DNA of 64,000 nucleotides from Tolypothrix campylonemoides VB511288 (GCA_000828075.3 JXCB02000001.1:1098074-1162073), one strand, 5' to 3'; counted from the stretch's first letter, positions 8,757 through 17,264 are shown. Notes: generated by a model not told the origin, from the letters alone. A program made the numbers and translations.

Positions 8757-9668
8757 TTACTCTTGTGGTAAGGCATAAAATCCCAAATGGTTGGCAACAG
8801 GACGCTCGCGCATTGGTATTCTTGTATGTATTGGAGCATTTAACACCCTTGCTCCCTGATTTGTTGACATCACCAGCGTCGTTGAACCGCCTCCATCCAA
8901 GTTGAGTGCTGCATAAGCACCTAAATCCGTGACAATTTTTCTCAATTCAGCAATTGTGATTCCTTCGCTGTAAAGTGGTTGCTTCCCGTCTACCGCAATC
9001 AGCCACAGTTTTGTACCTTCGCGATTGACTGCAGCTGCAACACGCGGATACGGCTTATCATCAGCTAAGTTGTTATCAATCGCCTCAGCGTTATGAACCA
9101 AAAGCTGGTCTCCTGCAACACCATGAGTTGTCCCCTCAGGACACTTATCACTTTTCAAGATTTGAACACGATTTTGGGCTGAAAAGCACAAGACAGGTTT
9201 ATTTGGTTCGGGTGGCGAATAACGAACGCCATTCGAGATAGCATCACCTATGGGATATGAAGGATCACCACTGTGAGGATAGTAATCCCAAGGGGACTTT
9301 TCGTAGAAATAATGGAAATAGCTGGCATTGATTGCCAATTGGAGCTTAAATTCTTTAACAAAATCAGACGTTTTCCGTGCGCTCGTTTCTCTATTACTTG
9401 ATCCTAGTGCTCCTGGAGTAACAAGTGGCTTAATTCCTGGTGTTTGTAAGTCAATGGTGACAATATGGATCATTGCTGGGCGTGGTGTCGAGAGAGCATG
9501 GCGTTTGTACACAATTCCACGAAACAAGACTTGTTCCATATCCGTGCGAGAGGGACGTAGCAAACACCGCCAACCGTAGAACATCAGTGGTGATAATACT
9601 AAAGCCAGTAGACCGACTCCAGTAGCTAGCAACAATCGCCGTGTGTAAAGTTTGTATCTATAGTGCAT
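8757..9668 (-). CDS. Phosphodiester glycosidase family (DUF2233) exported protein
   Basis: The 303-aa product has one N-terminal membrane anchor (about 11-32) and then an extracytoplasmic domain. The hallmark ALNLDGGGSTTLV near residues 253-265 is typical of the DUF2233/NAGPA family, which includes the uncovering enzyme that removes GlcNAc from phosphodiester-linked sugars. KLWLIAVDGKQP, upstream of it, also fits. In bacteria the substrates are probably cell-wall or exopolysaccharide phosphodiesters, but this is not established. No obvious partner lies next to it. Confidence 0.85.
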   Translation of the reverse strand: MHYRYKLYTRRLLLATGVGLLALVLSPLMFYGWRCLLRPSRTDMEQVLFRGIVYKRHALSTPRPAMIHIVTIDLQTPGIKPLVTPGALGSSNRETSARKTSDFVKEFKLQLAINASYFHYFYEKSPWDYYPHSGDPSYPIGDAISNGVRYSPPEPNKPVLCFSAQNRVQILKSDKCPEGTTHGVAGDQLLVHNAEAIDNNLADDKPYPRVAAAVNREGTKLWLIAVDGKQPLYSEGITIAELRKIVTDLGAYAALNLDGGGSTTLVMSTNQGARVLNAPIHTRIPMRERPVANHLGFYALPQE

Positions 9669-9735
9669 TGCTTGATGGAAGTACAGCTTTTCTTTGGCGA
9701 TAGTGCACCTTTGATGCTAACTTTTCAGTTACAAT

Positions 9736-9769
9736 AAGCTCAGTAGCAAGAAAGCAACTGAGCTTTTTT
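9736..9769. terminator. Hairpin terminator (AAGCTCAGT / ACTGAGCTT)
   Basis: Arms at 9736-9744 and 9757-9765 are followed by T6 on the plus strand. On the minus strand the hairpin lies just past the 9795-10127 gene but is followed only by TTATTG. It is probably the end of that gene, possibly bidirectional. Confidence 0.55.
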
Positions 9770-9794
9770 ATCCACAAAAAACTTGTGTCATCGG

Positions 9795-10127
9795 TTATTT
9801 AGGTAAACCATCAGATGGAACGTGCTGAGTTCCACCCCAAATCATTCTGCCACCCGTCTTTTCGCTACCTGCCATTGCTGGACGAACATTGTCGTAAACC
9901 TCAGGATATTTCGCCTGTAGTTGAGCATCGCTCAGTTGAGCATCCAAGACTTTACCGTCTGGAGTTTTGACTGTGTATGATAGCCCCTTTGGACTATGAT
10001 TGATGGTAATCACGCGATCGCGCATAACTAGGGTAGTTAAGGGTTGATGCTCAGAAGCCCGTGTTGCAGTGGAAAATACTACGCTAAGCCCTAGGATGAG
10101 GAGAGTAGCTACTGACATTGAACGCAT
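9795..10127 (-). CDS. Small exported protein of unknown function
   Basis: The start is placed at ATG 10127, because GAGGA lies about 8 bases upstream and the next residues form a clean signal peptide (hydrophobic core SVATLLILGLSVVFS, then small residues before ASEHQP). An upstream GTG would add six residues that cover the ribosome-binding site. The mature part of about 85 residues has no cysteines, a short beta-rich core (VMRDRVITINHSPKGLSYTV) and a Pro/Gly-rich tail. I do not recognise the family. It stands alone, with a terminator hairpin directly after it. Confidence 0.65.
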   Translation of the reverse strand: MRSMSVATLLILGLSVVFSTATRASEHQPLTTLVMRDRVITINHSPKGLSYTVKTPDGKVLDAQLSDAQLQAKYPEVYDNVRPAMAGSEKTGGRMIWGGTQHVPSDGLPK

Positions 10128-10263
10128 AAATATATCCTCAAACACCTAGCATTAATTTAGCGCTAATTACCAGAAACTGCATTTTACGCGTATATAATCA
10201 ATTGCCAGAAAAAAAGTTGCAATTTTCCGGAACAGATAAACCTCTGCTTGTAGATATTATCAG

Positions 10264-10293
10264 TTGACTCATTTATAACTGAACTTCTATACG
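10264..10293 (+). promoter_or_regulatory. Candidate sigma-70 promoter of a small RNA
   Basis: TTGACT at 10264-10269 and TATACG at 10288-10293 are separated by 18 bases. The predicted start is near 10299-10300, 25 bases before a strong terminator hairpin. No reading frame lies between. Confidence 0.45.
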
Positions 10294-10298
10294 AGCCG

Positions 10299-10352
10299 CA
10301 GGGGATATAACCCCACTACTATTAAAAACCCGGTTATCATAACCGGGTTTTT
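10299..10352 (+). ncRNA. Candidate ~54-nt small RNA ending in a strong terminator
   Basis: The inferred transcript would start after the promoter at 10264-10293. It would contain a short GGGG/CCCC hairpin near 10302-10315 and a single-stranded ACTACTATT stretch. It ends in a 13-bp, 3-nt-loop terminator at 10324-10352 (arm AAAAACCCGGTTA). The layout and size recall the cyanobacterial Yfr1 RNA, but its conserved ACTCCTCACAC core is absent. Alternatively the hairpin may only insulate the two divergent genes. Confidence 0.4.
10324..10352. terminator. Perfect 13-bp bidirectional terminator hairpin
   Basis: Arms 10324-10336 and 10340-10352 pair perfectly around TCA, with five A on one side and five T on the other. 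It can therefore stop transcription in either direction. It sits upstream of both flanking divergent genes, so it is not the end of either. Confidence 0.75.
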
Positions 10353-10442
10353 GGCATAATATGCGCTCTTGTATAGTCTTAATAATTGTTACATTGTATT
10401 ACAATACGCTTGAAGCACAGAGACTAGCACAGGATACGAGCA

Positions 10443-12029
10443 GTGACTCATCAAACTTCTTCTAAAACAGCATCTATCTTAGGTGATAAACAAACAGATG
10501 TGATTGTCATTGGTAGTGGTATTGGTGGTTTGAGCTGTGCAGCTCTTTTGGCACGGTATGGCTTTGATGTCAGAGTTTGCGAAAGTCACTCAATCCCCGG
10601 TGGTGCAGCACATGCTTTTGAGCGTGATGGATTCAAATTCGACTCTGGTCCATCGCTTTACTCTGGGTTATCCTACAGTCCTTCTGCTAATCCTCTCAGG
10701 CAAGTGCTAGATGCAATTGGCGAGGAGTTACCTTGCGTCACCTATGATACATGGGGTTGCTGCCTACCAGAAGGGGATTTTGATACCTCCGTTGGTGCTG
10801 ACCAGTTTTGTGAGGTACTGAAGCAGTTTCGTGGCAATGAAGCAATAGGCGAATGGCGCGAGTTACAGCGTGTGATGGAACCACTGGCGCGTGCTGCAAC
10901 AGCAATACCGCCAGCAGCTTTGCGTCTTGATCTAGGTGCAGTTATGACTGTGAGTAGATTTGCCCCATCTTTATTTCCACATATTGCAGACATTGGCAAG
11001 CTTACAGGACCATTTACCCGGATTATGGACGGTGTTATTAAGGACTCGTTTACGCGCAACTGGCTTGACTTGCTTTGTTTTCTCCTCTCTGGACTACCAG
11101 CAGATGGAACCAGTACAGCAGAGGTTGCATTTATGTTTGCAGATTGGTACCGACCAGGTGTGGTGCTAGACTATCCGCTTGGTGGGAGTGGTGCCTTAGT
11201 TAACGCCTTAGTTCGGGGACTGGAACGACATGGGGGTCGGTTGATGCTGAACGCTCATGTTGAGCAAATTCTTGTAGAAGGCAAGCGTGCGGTAGGTGTG
11301 CATTTGCGTGGTGGTAAAGAGATAAGAGCGCGTCGGGCAGTCATTTGTAATGCATCGGTATGGGATACGCTCAAACTGCTTCCAGAAGGATCAGTGCCAG
11401 AACAGTATCAGGAAGAGCGAGCCAGCACACCTGAGTGTGATAGCTTTATGCATCTCCACTTAGGTATAGATGCACAAGGATTACGCTCAGACCTTGCGTG
11501 TCATTATATAGTCGTTAATAATTGGGAAGTCGGCGTAACAGCGCCTCAGAACGTCGTACTGGTATCGATTCCCTCAGTTTTAGACCCCTCATTAGCGCCA
11601 CCCGGAAAGCACGTTATTCACGTTTATACTCCAGGTAACGAACCTTACGACTTATGGCAGGGAATGGACAGGAAGAGTGAGGAGTATGCACGACAAAAAC
11701 AATTACGTGCAGAAGTGATGTGGCAAGCTTTAGAGCGAATCATTCCAGATATTCGCTCGCGTTGCGATGTGACACTCGTTGGTACACCGCTGACACACCA
11801 GCGCTATCTGCGGCGTCATAGAGGTTCTTATGGTCCAGCAATTCAGGCAGGAAAAGGTTTCTTCCCTGGTTCTAACACACCTCTTCCAGGACTGCTGTGC
11901 TGTGGAGACTCAACCTTTCCTGGTATCGGTTTACCAGCAGTTGCCACGAGTGGGATGATGGCTGCAAATACGCTTGCACCGCTCAAAAAGCATTTAGAAA
12001 TGCTTCAGGATATTGGTTGCATTGGTTAG
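10443..12029 (+). CDS. FAD/NAD(P)-dependent phytoene desaturase/isomerase-like oxidoreductase
   Basis: The 528-aa product begins with a GTG start, AGGA about 8 bases upstream. It has the FAD dinucleotide fold VIVIGSGIGGLSCAALLARYG at about 20-40, ending with the acidic E of RVCES. The C-terminal FAD motif PLPGLLCCGDSTFPGIGLP lies near 480-498. This is the CrtI/CrtH/CRTISO/CrtO superfamily (carotenoid desaturase, cis-trans isomerase or ketolase). No carotenoid gene is adjacent, so the substrate stays open; the next gene encodes an MBL-fold protein 37 bp downstream, suggesting co-transcription. Confidence 0.8.
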   Translation: MTHQTSSKTASILGDKQTDVIVIGSGIGGLSCAALLARYGFDVRVCESHSIPGGAAHAFERDGFKFDSGPSLYSGLSYSPSANPLRQVLDAIGEELPCVTYDTWGCCLPEGDFDTSVGADQFCEVLKQFRGNEAIGEWRELQRVMEPLARAATAIPPAALRLDLGAVMTVSRFAPSLFPHIADIGKLTGPFTRIMDGVIKDSFTRNWLDLLCFLLSGLPADGTSTAEVAFMFADWYRPGVVLDYPLGGSGALVNALVRGLERHGGRLMLNAHVEQILVEGKRAVGVHLRGGKEIRARRAVICNASVWDTLKLLPEGSVPEQYQEERASTPECDSFMHLHLGIDAQGLRSDLACHYIVVNNWEVGVTAPQNVVLVSIPSVLDPSLAPPGKHVIHVYTPGNEPYDLWQGMDRKSEEYARQKQLRAEVMWQALERIIPDIRSRCDVTLVGTPLTHQRYLRRHRGSYGPAIQAGKGFFPGSNTPLPGLLCCGDSTFPGIGLPAVATSGMMAANTLAPLKKHLEMLQDIGCIG

Positions 12030-12066
12030 GTAATAATAAATTTAGGTGTTATCTTTACAAAAATTT

Positions 12067-12846
12067 ATGTATTTAACTTGGTTAGACAGCAATTCTTGGC
12101 TGCTGGAAATCGGAGGGAAACGCATACTCGTTGACCCTTGGCTAGTTGGTTCGTTAACCTTTGGTAATTTAGATTGGTTCTTCAAAGGTTCCCGACCTCA
12201 AGAACGTCCAATACCAGAGAACATTGACCTGATTTTGCTATCTCAGGGTTTGGAAGACCATGCTCATCCACCAACACTGAAGCAACTTGACCGCCATATT
12301 CCAGTTGTCGCTTCTCCCAATGCTGCTAAGGTAGTACAGCAGTTAAATTACACTCAAGTCACAACACTTGCTCATGGGGAAACTTTCACCTTGAATCAAA
12401 GCGTGGAAATTAAAGCAACTCCTGGCTCACTGGTTGGTCTAAATTTGGTGGAAAATGGATATCTCCTTAAAGAATTAGAGACTGGCTTTACTCTCTATTA
12501 CGAGCCTCATGGGAATCATTCACCCACGCTCAAGGAAATTGCGAACGTGGATGTCGTGATTACTCCGTTAATTGATGCAGCTTTACCCTTACTTGGTTCA
12601 ATTATTAAAGGGAATAAATACGCCTTAGAAGTTGCTCAGTGGTTGCAACCCCAAGTCATGCTACATACAGCAGCGGGAGGTGATGTGATTTTTGAGGGAT
12701 TACTCAATTCTTTACTTCACACTAAAGGAACCATTGAGGAATTTCGTTCATTACTAGAAAAGAATAATTTAGCGACACAGGTGATAGAACCATTACCGGG
12801 CGATCGCTTTGAACTGAAATTATCCAAGCGAGCATTAAATGTTTGA
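12067..12846 (+). CDS. MBL-fold (UlaG-like) hydrolase-related protein
   Basis: The start is placed at ATG 12067 (MYLTWLDSNSWLLEIGG), the beta-strand that opens this family; a GTG 21 bases upstream would add seven residues. The 259-aa product keeps the metallo-beta-lactamase layout (ILVDPWLVG, LILLSQGLEDHAHP, VVASPNAAKVV). However, where UlaG-like enzymes have HxHxDH, this one reads SQGLEDHAH and keeps only the D-H part. It may bind metal differently or be a non-catalytic relative. It follows the CrtI-like gene closely and ends with a HIP1 site inside the coding region. Confidence 0.75.
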   Translation: MYLTWLDSNSWLLEIGGKRILVDPWLVGSLTFGNLDWFFKGSRPQERPIPENIDLILLSQGLEDHAHPPTLKQLDRHIPVVASPNAAKVVQQLNYTQVTTLAHGETFTLNQSVEIKATPGSLVGLNLVENGYLLKELETGFTLYYEPHGNHSPTLKEIANVDVVITPLIDAALPLLGSIIKGNKYALEVAQWLQPQVMLHTAAGGDVIFEGLLNSLLHTKGTIEEFRSLLEKNNLATQVIEPLPGDRFELKLSKRALNV

Positions 12847-13046
12847 TGGCAATTACAGTTTTCTCAAGAAAATACTCTTAATACAGAATAGATGATAACA
12901 AGACGGAAATTCACCTATAAGGATTACGGTTTTGCACACCACGTCACCCTGTCATCACGCATATATTAGAGATGTCAGTTGCAGGGATAGAAACTCTGAA
13001 CTGGAACTGTAAACCTTCAACGAAAGAGCGGATAAGTAAAAACTTG

Positions 13047-13310
13047 ATGCCTAAAATTGTAGACGCTAGTCGGGAAGTCGTAAATCAAACTCCTCTAGAG
13101 CGAGCCATTCTAGAAGCTATTGAGCAAGCTCGTGCTACTTGTGACATCCAAGGAAACGCCTCTGCTGGCTGTGCTGTAGCCTGGGATATTGTCGAAGAAT
13201 TGCAAGCAGAGAAATCTCATCGACAGGCAACAGAAAAGTCTAAAACATCCTTAGAGCACTACTGTCATGAAAATCCTAATGCGCCTGAGTGTTTAATTTA
13301 TGATGTCTAA
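13047..13310 (+). CDS. CP12-family Calvin-cycle regulator
   Basis: An 87-aa product results from ATG 13047; an in-frame ATG at 12972 would add 25 residues with no family resemblance. It shows the CP12 signature: an N-terminal Cys pair (TCDIQGNASAGC), AWDIVEELQAE, and the C-terminal Cys pair YCHENPNAPEC followed by LIYDV. CP12 is an intrinsically disordered protein. When its disulfides form in the dark, it ties together glyceraldehyde-3-phosphate dehydrogenase and phosphoribulokinase and silences the Calvin cycle. Both disulfide pairs are intact, so redox control should work. The N-terminal lead of about 25 residues is longer than in the shortest CP12s. A terminator follows 52 bp downstream. 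Confidence 0.88.
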   Translation: MPKIVDASREVVNQTPLERAILEAIEQARATCDIQGNASAGCAVAWDIVEELQAEKSHRQATEKSKTSLEHYCHENPNAPECLIYDV

Positions 13311-13361
13311 GTTGAGTTAGAGACTGTGCTACAGAAAACTTGATATCTACTATTTATGTAG

Positions 13362-13398
13362 AAACCCGTCTGAATTTTGAAAGATTTAGACGGGTTTT
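13362..13398 (+). terminator. Rho-independent terminator of the CP12 gene
   Basis: Arms AAACCCGTCT (13362-13371) and AGACGGGTTT (13388-13397) surround a 16-base loop and are followed by T-rich sequence. It lies 52 bp after the CP12 stop codon. Confidence 0.75.
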
Positions 13399-13452
13399 AT
13401 ACTTTTCTATTGGAGATTTACAGATTGTTAACTTAAGTGAAAAACTCAGTTT

Positions 13453-13586
13453 GGCGTTGCTGAATTGAGATATAAATTTAGAAATTTACGATTTTGTAAT
13501 GAAAGTGTATGCACTTTGATTACAGGGGTTAGAAAAAATTAAAAATCAGTTGACAAAGGCAATTCATTACGAAATTCAGCAACACC
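13453..13586. mobile_element. 134-bp MITE with 8-bp target duplication
   Basis: Terminal inverted repeats GGCGTTGCTGAATT (13453-13466) and, on the other strand, GGTGTTGCTGAATT (13573-13586) differ at one base. The element is flanked on both sides by the identical octamer CTCAGTTT (13445-13452 and 13587-13594). It has no reading frame and an AT-rich interior. This is an intact non-autonomous element moved by a transposase that makes 8-bp duplications; I cannot name the family. Confidence 0.8.
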
Positions 13587-13640
13587 CTCAGTTTTAGGAA
13601 ATTTCTGGTGTTGGTTTGGTTGTAAAATGTATTTCCTACT

Positions 13641-14177
13641 ATGACTGTAATAGAAACTCCTCGTACATGGTTACGTCCACTTGTGACAGCAGATTTAGAC
13701 GATTTAGCTCAGATATATGGCGATCCAGAAGTGATGAAGTATCGCTTGATTTCACAACCAGCTTGTAGGAAACAGACTCAAGAAATGTTAGAGTCTTATC
13801 TGGCACACTGGAAGCAACACGGGTTTGGTAGATGGGCAACGATTTACAAACCACAGAAGCGATTAATTGGACACTGTGGTTTAGAGTATCTAGCAATTCT
13901 GGACGAAATTGAAGTAAATTATTTGCTGGCGAGGGAGTACTGGGGACAAGGATTAGCAACTGAGTCTACAGTTGCAGTCCTTCGTTACGGCTTTGAAACC
14001 TTACAATATGAACGATTGGTAGCACTCGCTAAACCAGAAAATCTGGCATCACGTCGAGTGATGGAAAAAACTGGTATGCAATACGAGAAAAATGTCCAAC
14101 TCTATGGTGTTGAATGGGTTTTTTATACAATAAACCGTCACCAGTGGAAGCAATCTCACAACGGTTGCGACTTATAA
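13641..14177 (+). CDS. GNAT acetyltransferase, RimJ/RimL type
   Basis: The 178-aa product has the GNAT fold: RTWLRPLVTADLDDL at the N terminus, the acetyl-CoA loop region YWGQGLATESTVAVLRYGFE near 100-119, and LASRRVMEKTGM near 135-146. This group acetylates protein N termini or small amines in the cytosol using acetyl-CoA. The substrate cannot be assigned. It starts 54 bp after a MITE, so its promoter may lie within or next to that element. Confidence 0.88.
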   Translation: MTVIETPRTWLRPLVTADLDDLAQIYGDPEVMKYRLISQPACRKQTQEMLESYLAHWKQHGFGRWATIYKPQKRLIGHCGLEYLAILDEIEVNYLLAREYWGQGLATESTVAVLRYGFETLQYERLVALAKPENLASRRVMEKTGMQYEKNVQLYGVEWVFYTINRHQWKQSHNGCDL

Positions 14178-14194
14178 GTATAATCCTTAGAAGT

Positions 14195-14328
14195 GCGATC
14201 GCGTTCGCGTAGCGTGTCCGAAGGACTCAGCGGGCGCTCTGCGCCATCGCCTGCGGTGCTGCGCTCTGCAGGGCGGCTCGCTTTGGGAGCATCGCCTTCG
14301 TTGCTACCTTTCGCGCCATCGTTCAGCA
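14195..14328. repeat. Cluster of GC-rich palindromic repeats (HIP1/REP type)
   Basis: It begins with a GCGATCGC site and continues with GCGTAGCGTGTCCGAAGGA and several overlapping GC-rich dyads, in contrast to the AT-rich flanks. The same GTAGCGTGTCCGAAGGA unit recurs at 32055-32075. It contains no credible gene. Confidence 0.75.
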
Positions 14329-14410
14329 GGTTGAATTGCCCAACCGCAGTGGTTACACTTTTCTCAATTTTGGTATAAAAAAGAAGTTCAATGTCGTGAG
14401 GAGAAAACCA

Positions 14411-14923
14411 ATGCGATTGTTACTAGGTGGAGCCATTCTGAGCCTTGGATTGTCTTTGGTGGTTTTTCCAGCATCAACTTTCGCTCAAGCACAACAGTCG
14501 TCGGCGTCTGAAGCCCAAGTCAATAGGATGGTAGAAGCACTGCGGCTGGCTGCACCGAAAACTGGTACTGCAAATGATGGATATTATAGTGAATGGCAAG
14601 TCAAACCAGAAACCCTCAAAGGCTGGTCCAAAACTTGTCTCAAAAAGGAAGTGACACCTACAGAGTTTGAAAATAATTCTGGCTTAGCACGCCAAGTTGT
14701 CTCGTGCATTGCACGCCGGGAGTTAAATAATCAGTTGACTGCTACTGGTAGTAATGAAACGGCTGCTGTGCGTGGCGTTGCTTGTTGGTGGATGACTGGT
14801 AACTATACAGGCTGCAACAGTGGTTTCACAGGTGATTATGTTAAAAAAGTTGCAGGCTATTACCAACAACAGCGAAAACCAGCATCTAGTACTACTAAAC
14901 CCGCAACCAGTCCGTCGTCGTAA
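14411..14923 (+). CDS. Exported cyanobacterial protein of unknown function
   Basis: ATG 14411 is preceded by GAGGAGA at a good distance. A longer reading from 14336 would begin inside the repeat cluster and is unlikely. The 170-aa product has a signal peptide (LLLGGAILSLGLSLVVF, then FAQAQ) and a secreted domain with four Cys (SKTCLKKE, VVSCIARRE, GVACWWM, TGCNSG), suggesting two disulfides. It ends in a Ser/Thr/Pro tail. The family is not recognised beyond general resemblance to hypothetical proteins of filamentous cyanobacteria. Confidence 0.75.
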   Translation: MRLLLGGAILSLGLSLVVFPASTFAQAQQSSASEAQVNRMVEALRLAAPKTGTANDGYYSEWQVKPETLKGWSKTCLKKEVTPTEFENNSGLARQVVSCIARRELNNQLTATGSNETAAVRGVACWWMTGNYTGCNSGFTGDYVKKVAGYYQQQRKPASSTTKPATSPSS

Positions 14924-15295
14924 CTGAACATACAATAAGGGTGTAGAGAGGAACCCTTGCTATAAAGTTCAAATAATCGTTGCCGGCAAGACTCCCTTCT
15001 CGGTATAAGATTACCTATCTTCTTTTTCTTCTTCCTATGCGCCGCAGGTGCGCCCTATGGCTGACGGGCACGCCCTATGCCTGCGGCACACCAAGGGCAA
15101 ACGGGTAAGTGCAAAGCGCACCCTCCGTGTTAGCATTGCGGCTTACGAGGCACGCAATCGCTGTGAGTTCACCGAAAGCCGTCGTTCATACCGCAGTTTC
15201 TCCCGGAGAGAAACCCTCCTCAAAACTGCTCGCTGCGCGTCTAGGTTAAATTAGGTATTTTTTGCGCGACAAGCGAGTAATTCTGAGTGTTGGAA
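14924..15295. repeat. Gene-free stretch with GC-rich repeats
   Basis: From about 15035 to 15250 the sequence is a patchwork of GC-rich palindromic units (GCGCCGCAGGTGCGCC, CCTGCGGCA, TTCTCCCGGAGAGAA). An open frame of 68 codons through it shows no protein-like composition. The rest is AT-rich spacer. I see no gene. Confidence 0.6.
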
Positions 15296-15475
15296 TCAAT
15301 TTAATGCACATGATTTGACACTCTGCTGTGATTTCATTCGCTTTTGTCGCTTGGCAATGAGTTTCTCTTTCTTCTGCTTTTCCATAACTTTACTCAAGCC
15401 AACGGCTACGATGTACGTCATTTCCGCCGCTGTTTGATATGCTAGTTTGATATCTGCTTTCTGTTGGTTGCTCAT
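15296..15475 (-). CDS. Small Lys/Gln-rich hypothetical protein
   Basis: A 59-aa frame runs from ATG 15475; a TTG two codons earlier is also possible. The N-terminal half is a plausible helix (KADIKLAYQTAAEMTYIVAVGLSKVME), followed by a strongly basic tail. There is no convincing ribosome-binding site. It is included because it fills an otherwise gene-free interval and has balanced amino-acid composition, but it could be chance. Confidence 0.4.
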   Translation of the reverse strand: MSNQQKADIKLAYQTAAEMTYIVAVGLSKVMEKQKKEKLIAKRQKRMKSQQSVKSCALN

Positions 15476-15611
15476 AGCCAAGTTCGCTTATTGCTGGTTG
15501 CTATAAACAATACAATGGCTTTCCCTAGTAAGACTTCATCCTGTAGGATCACCCAATCGGGTGATATTCAAATAAACATTCTTAAAATCGGTAGCAGCAA
15601 AATTCAAAAAT

Positions 15612-16259
15612 ATGAAGGGCAGATTGATTGTTTTTGAAGGGGTGGAAGGTTGTGGCAAAACTAGCCAAATACAGCTAACGCAAGAATGGTTACAAAGTTT
15701 TGAGACTTCTGTCGTTGTGACTCGTCAACCAGGAGGAACAGAGTTAGGGTTGCATCTACGAAAACTGTTATTGGAAGCTAAGTCTAACTCAATTGCAGAT
15801 AGGACAGAGTTACTCTTGTATGCTGCTGACCGATCGCAACACGTTGAGCAAGTTATCAAGCCAGCCATCCAAGAGGGGGCGATTGTTTTGTGCGATCGCT
15901 ACACCGATTCTACCATTGCCTACCAAGGCTGGGGACGTGGTTTAGATATGAATTTAACCCGTCAGTTAAATGCGATCGCCACATCCAACTTAGAAAGCGA
16001 CCTAACTTTGTGGTTTGATGTCGATGTCGAGGTGGGACTGAGCCGCAAACGAGGAGACGGGGATACATTTGACCGCATTGAACAAGAGACCATAGATTTT
16101 CATCGTCGCGTCCAGCAAGGATATGCTCAACTGTATGCATCTTACCCACAGCGAATTGTCCGTATAGATGCTAGCTTGAATAAAGAAGCTGTACACCAAC
16201 AGATTCAGGCAATTTTAACCTCTAGACTTAAAACTTGGGGATTCTGGCGAGGGAAATGA
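15612..16259 (+). CDS. tmk: Thymidylate kinase
   Basis: The 215-aa product catalyses dTMP + ATP to dTDP + ADP for DNA synthesis. The P loop FEGVEGCGKTSQ is at 7-18, the DR motif CDRYTDSTIAYQG at about 96-108, and RQPGGTELG near 38-46 binds dTMP. Length and motif spacing match the family. holB follows 24 bp downstream in the same direction, an arrangement seen in many bacteria, so the two are probably one operon. Confidence 0.96.
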   Translation: MKGRLIVFEGVEGCGKTSQIQLTQEWLQSFETSVVVTRQPGGTELGLHLRKLLLEAKSNSIADRTELLLYAADRSQHVEQVIKPAIQEGAIVLCDRYTDSTIAYQGWGRGLDMNLTRQLNAIATSNLESDLTLWFDVDVEVGLSRKRGDGDTFDRIEQETIDFHRRVQQGYAQLYASYPQRIVRIDASLNKEAVHQQIQAILTSRLKTWGFWRGK

Positions 16260-16282
16260 GCAGACAAGCAAACTAAGAACTC

Positions 16283-17212
16283 ATGACTAATGACGCATTT
16301 GCACCACTTGTCGGGCAGCAGCCAGCCGTAGAATTACTGAGGCAAGCTGTGCTAAAAAATCGTGTAGCGACCGCATATTTGTTTGCGGGTCCAGATGGTG
16401 TAGGACGGAGTTTAGCAGCACAATCCTTTGTGGAATTGCTGTTTGGTTCACATCAAAACCGCGTGCGACAAGGTAATCACCCAGATTTGTTGTGGGTGCA
16501 GCCAACTTACCTGTATCAAGGACAACGACTAACAGCAACCGAAGCCGCAGAAAAAGGAGTCAAGCGCAAAGCACCGCCGACAATTCGCTTAGAACAAATT
16601 CGGGAAATTACCGAATTTCTCAGCCGTCCGCCGTTGGAAGCACCAAGACACATGATAGTGTTAGAGCAAGCAGAAACAATGGCGGAAGCAGCAGCAAATG
16701 CCTTGCTTAAGACTTTGGAAGAACCCGGACAGGCGACGCTGATTTTAATTGCGCCTTCGGTTGAGTCTGTGTTACCAACATTAGTGTCACGCTGTCAGCG
16801 AATCCCTTTTTATCGTTTGAATGCAGCAGCAATGGCTCAAGTTCTCAAACAAACAGGACATGAGGAAATTTTGCAGCATTCCGCAGTCTTGAGTGTCGCG
16901 GCTGGTAGTCCAGGAGATGCGATTGCATCTTACCAACAACTGCAAGCCATTCCCCCTGAATTACTCAAAACCGTCACCAAAGTGCCTTCATCTTATCGTG
17001 AGGCTCTGGAATTAGCCAAACAAATTGATAAGGATTTAAACACAGAAGCTCAATTGTGGTTAGTCGATTATCTACAACAGTCCTACTGGCAGCAGAAGCG
17101 TCAACCAAGCATAATTAAACAGTTAGAACAAGCTCGTAAATCTCTGCTTTGCTATGCTCAGCCGCGCCTTGTTTGGGAATGCACACTTTTATCATTACTT
17201 ATGAGTCATTAG
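16283..17212 (+). CDS. holB: DNA polymerase III clamp-loader subunit delta-prime
   Basis: The 309-aa AAA+ protein has FAPLVGQQPAVELLRQAV at the N terminus. The P-loop position reads GPDGVGRS, where the ATP-binding Lys is replaced, as expected for a non-hydrolysing clamp-loader wrench. EEPGQATLILIAPS and the SRC motif (VSRCQRIPF) follow. No zinc-binding Cys cluster is present. It loads the beta clamp with the delta and tau subunits; the delta gene is also in this window (45940-46926). The start codon lies in a TGACTAATGAC motif like the STRR units elsewhere. Confidence 0.92.
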   Translation: MTNDAFAPLVGQQPAVELLRQAVLKNRVATAYLFAGPDGVGRSLAAQSFVELLFGSHQNRVRQGNHPDLLWVQPTYLYQGQRLTATEAAEKGVKRKAPPTIRLEQIREITEFLSRPPLEAPRHMIVLEQAETMAEAAANALLKTLEEPGQATLILIAPSVESVLPTLVSRCQRIPFYRLNAAAMAQVLKQTGHEEILQHSAVLSVAAGSPGDAIASYQQLQAIPPELLKTVTKVPSSYREALELAKQIDKDLNTEAQLWLVDYLQQSYWQQKRQPSIIKQLEQARKSLLCYAQPRLVWECTLLSLLMSH

Positions 17213-17264
17213 TTTACATCACTGATAGAGACGCTACACATAACGTCTCTACTTTGAAAGCTAA

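Noticed and set aside
10299-10352. Yfr1 small RNA
   Set aside because: Size and layout fit, but the invariant ACTCCTCACAC core is absent, so it is reported only as an unnamed candidate.
15048-15254. 68-codon plus-strand frame in the repeat region
   Set aside because: It is made almost entirely of GC-rich palindromic repeats, has an Arg/Ser-rich composition typical of translated repeats, and lacks a ribosome-binding site.
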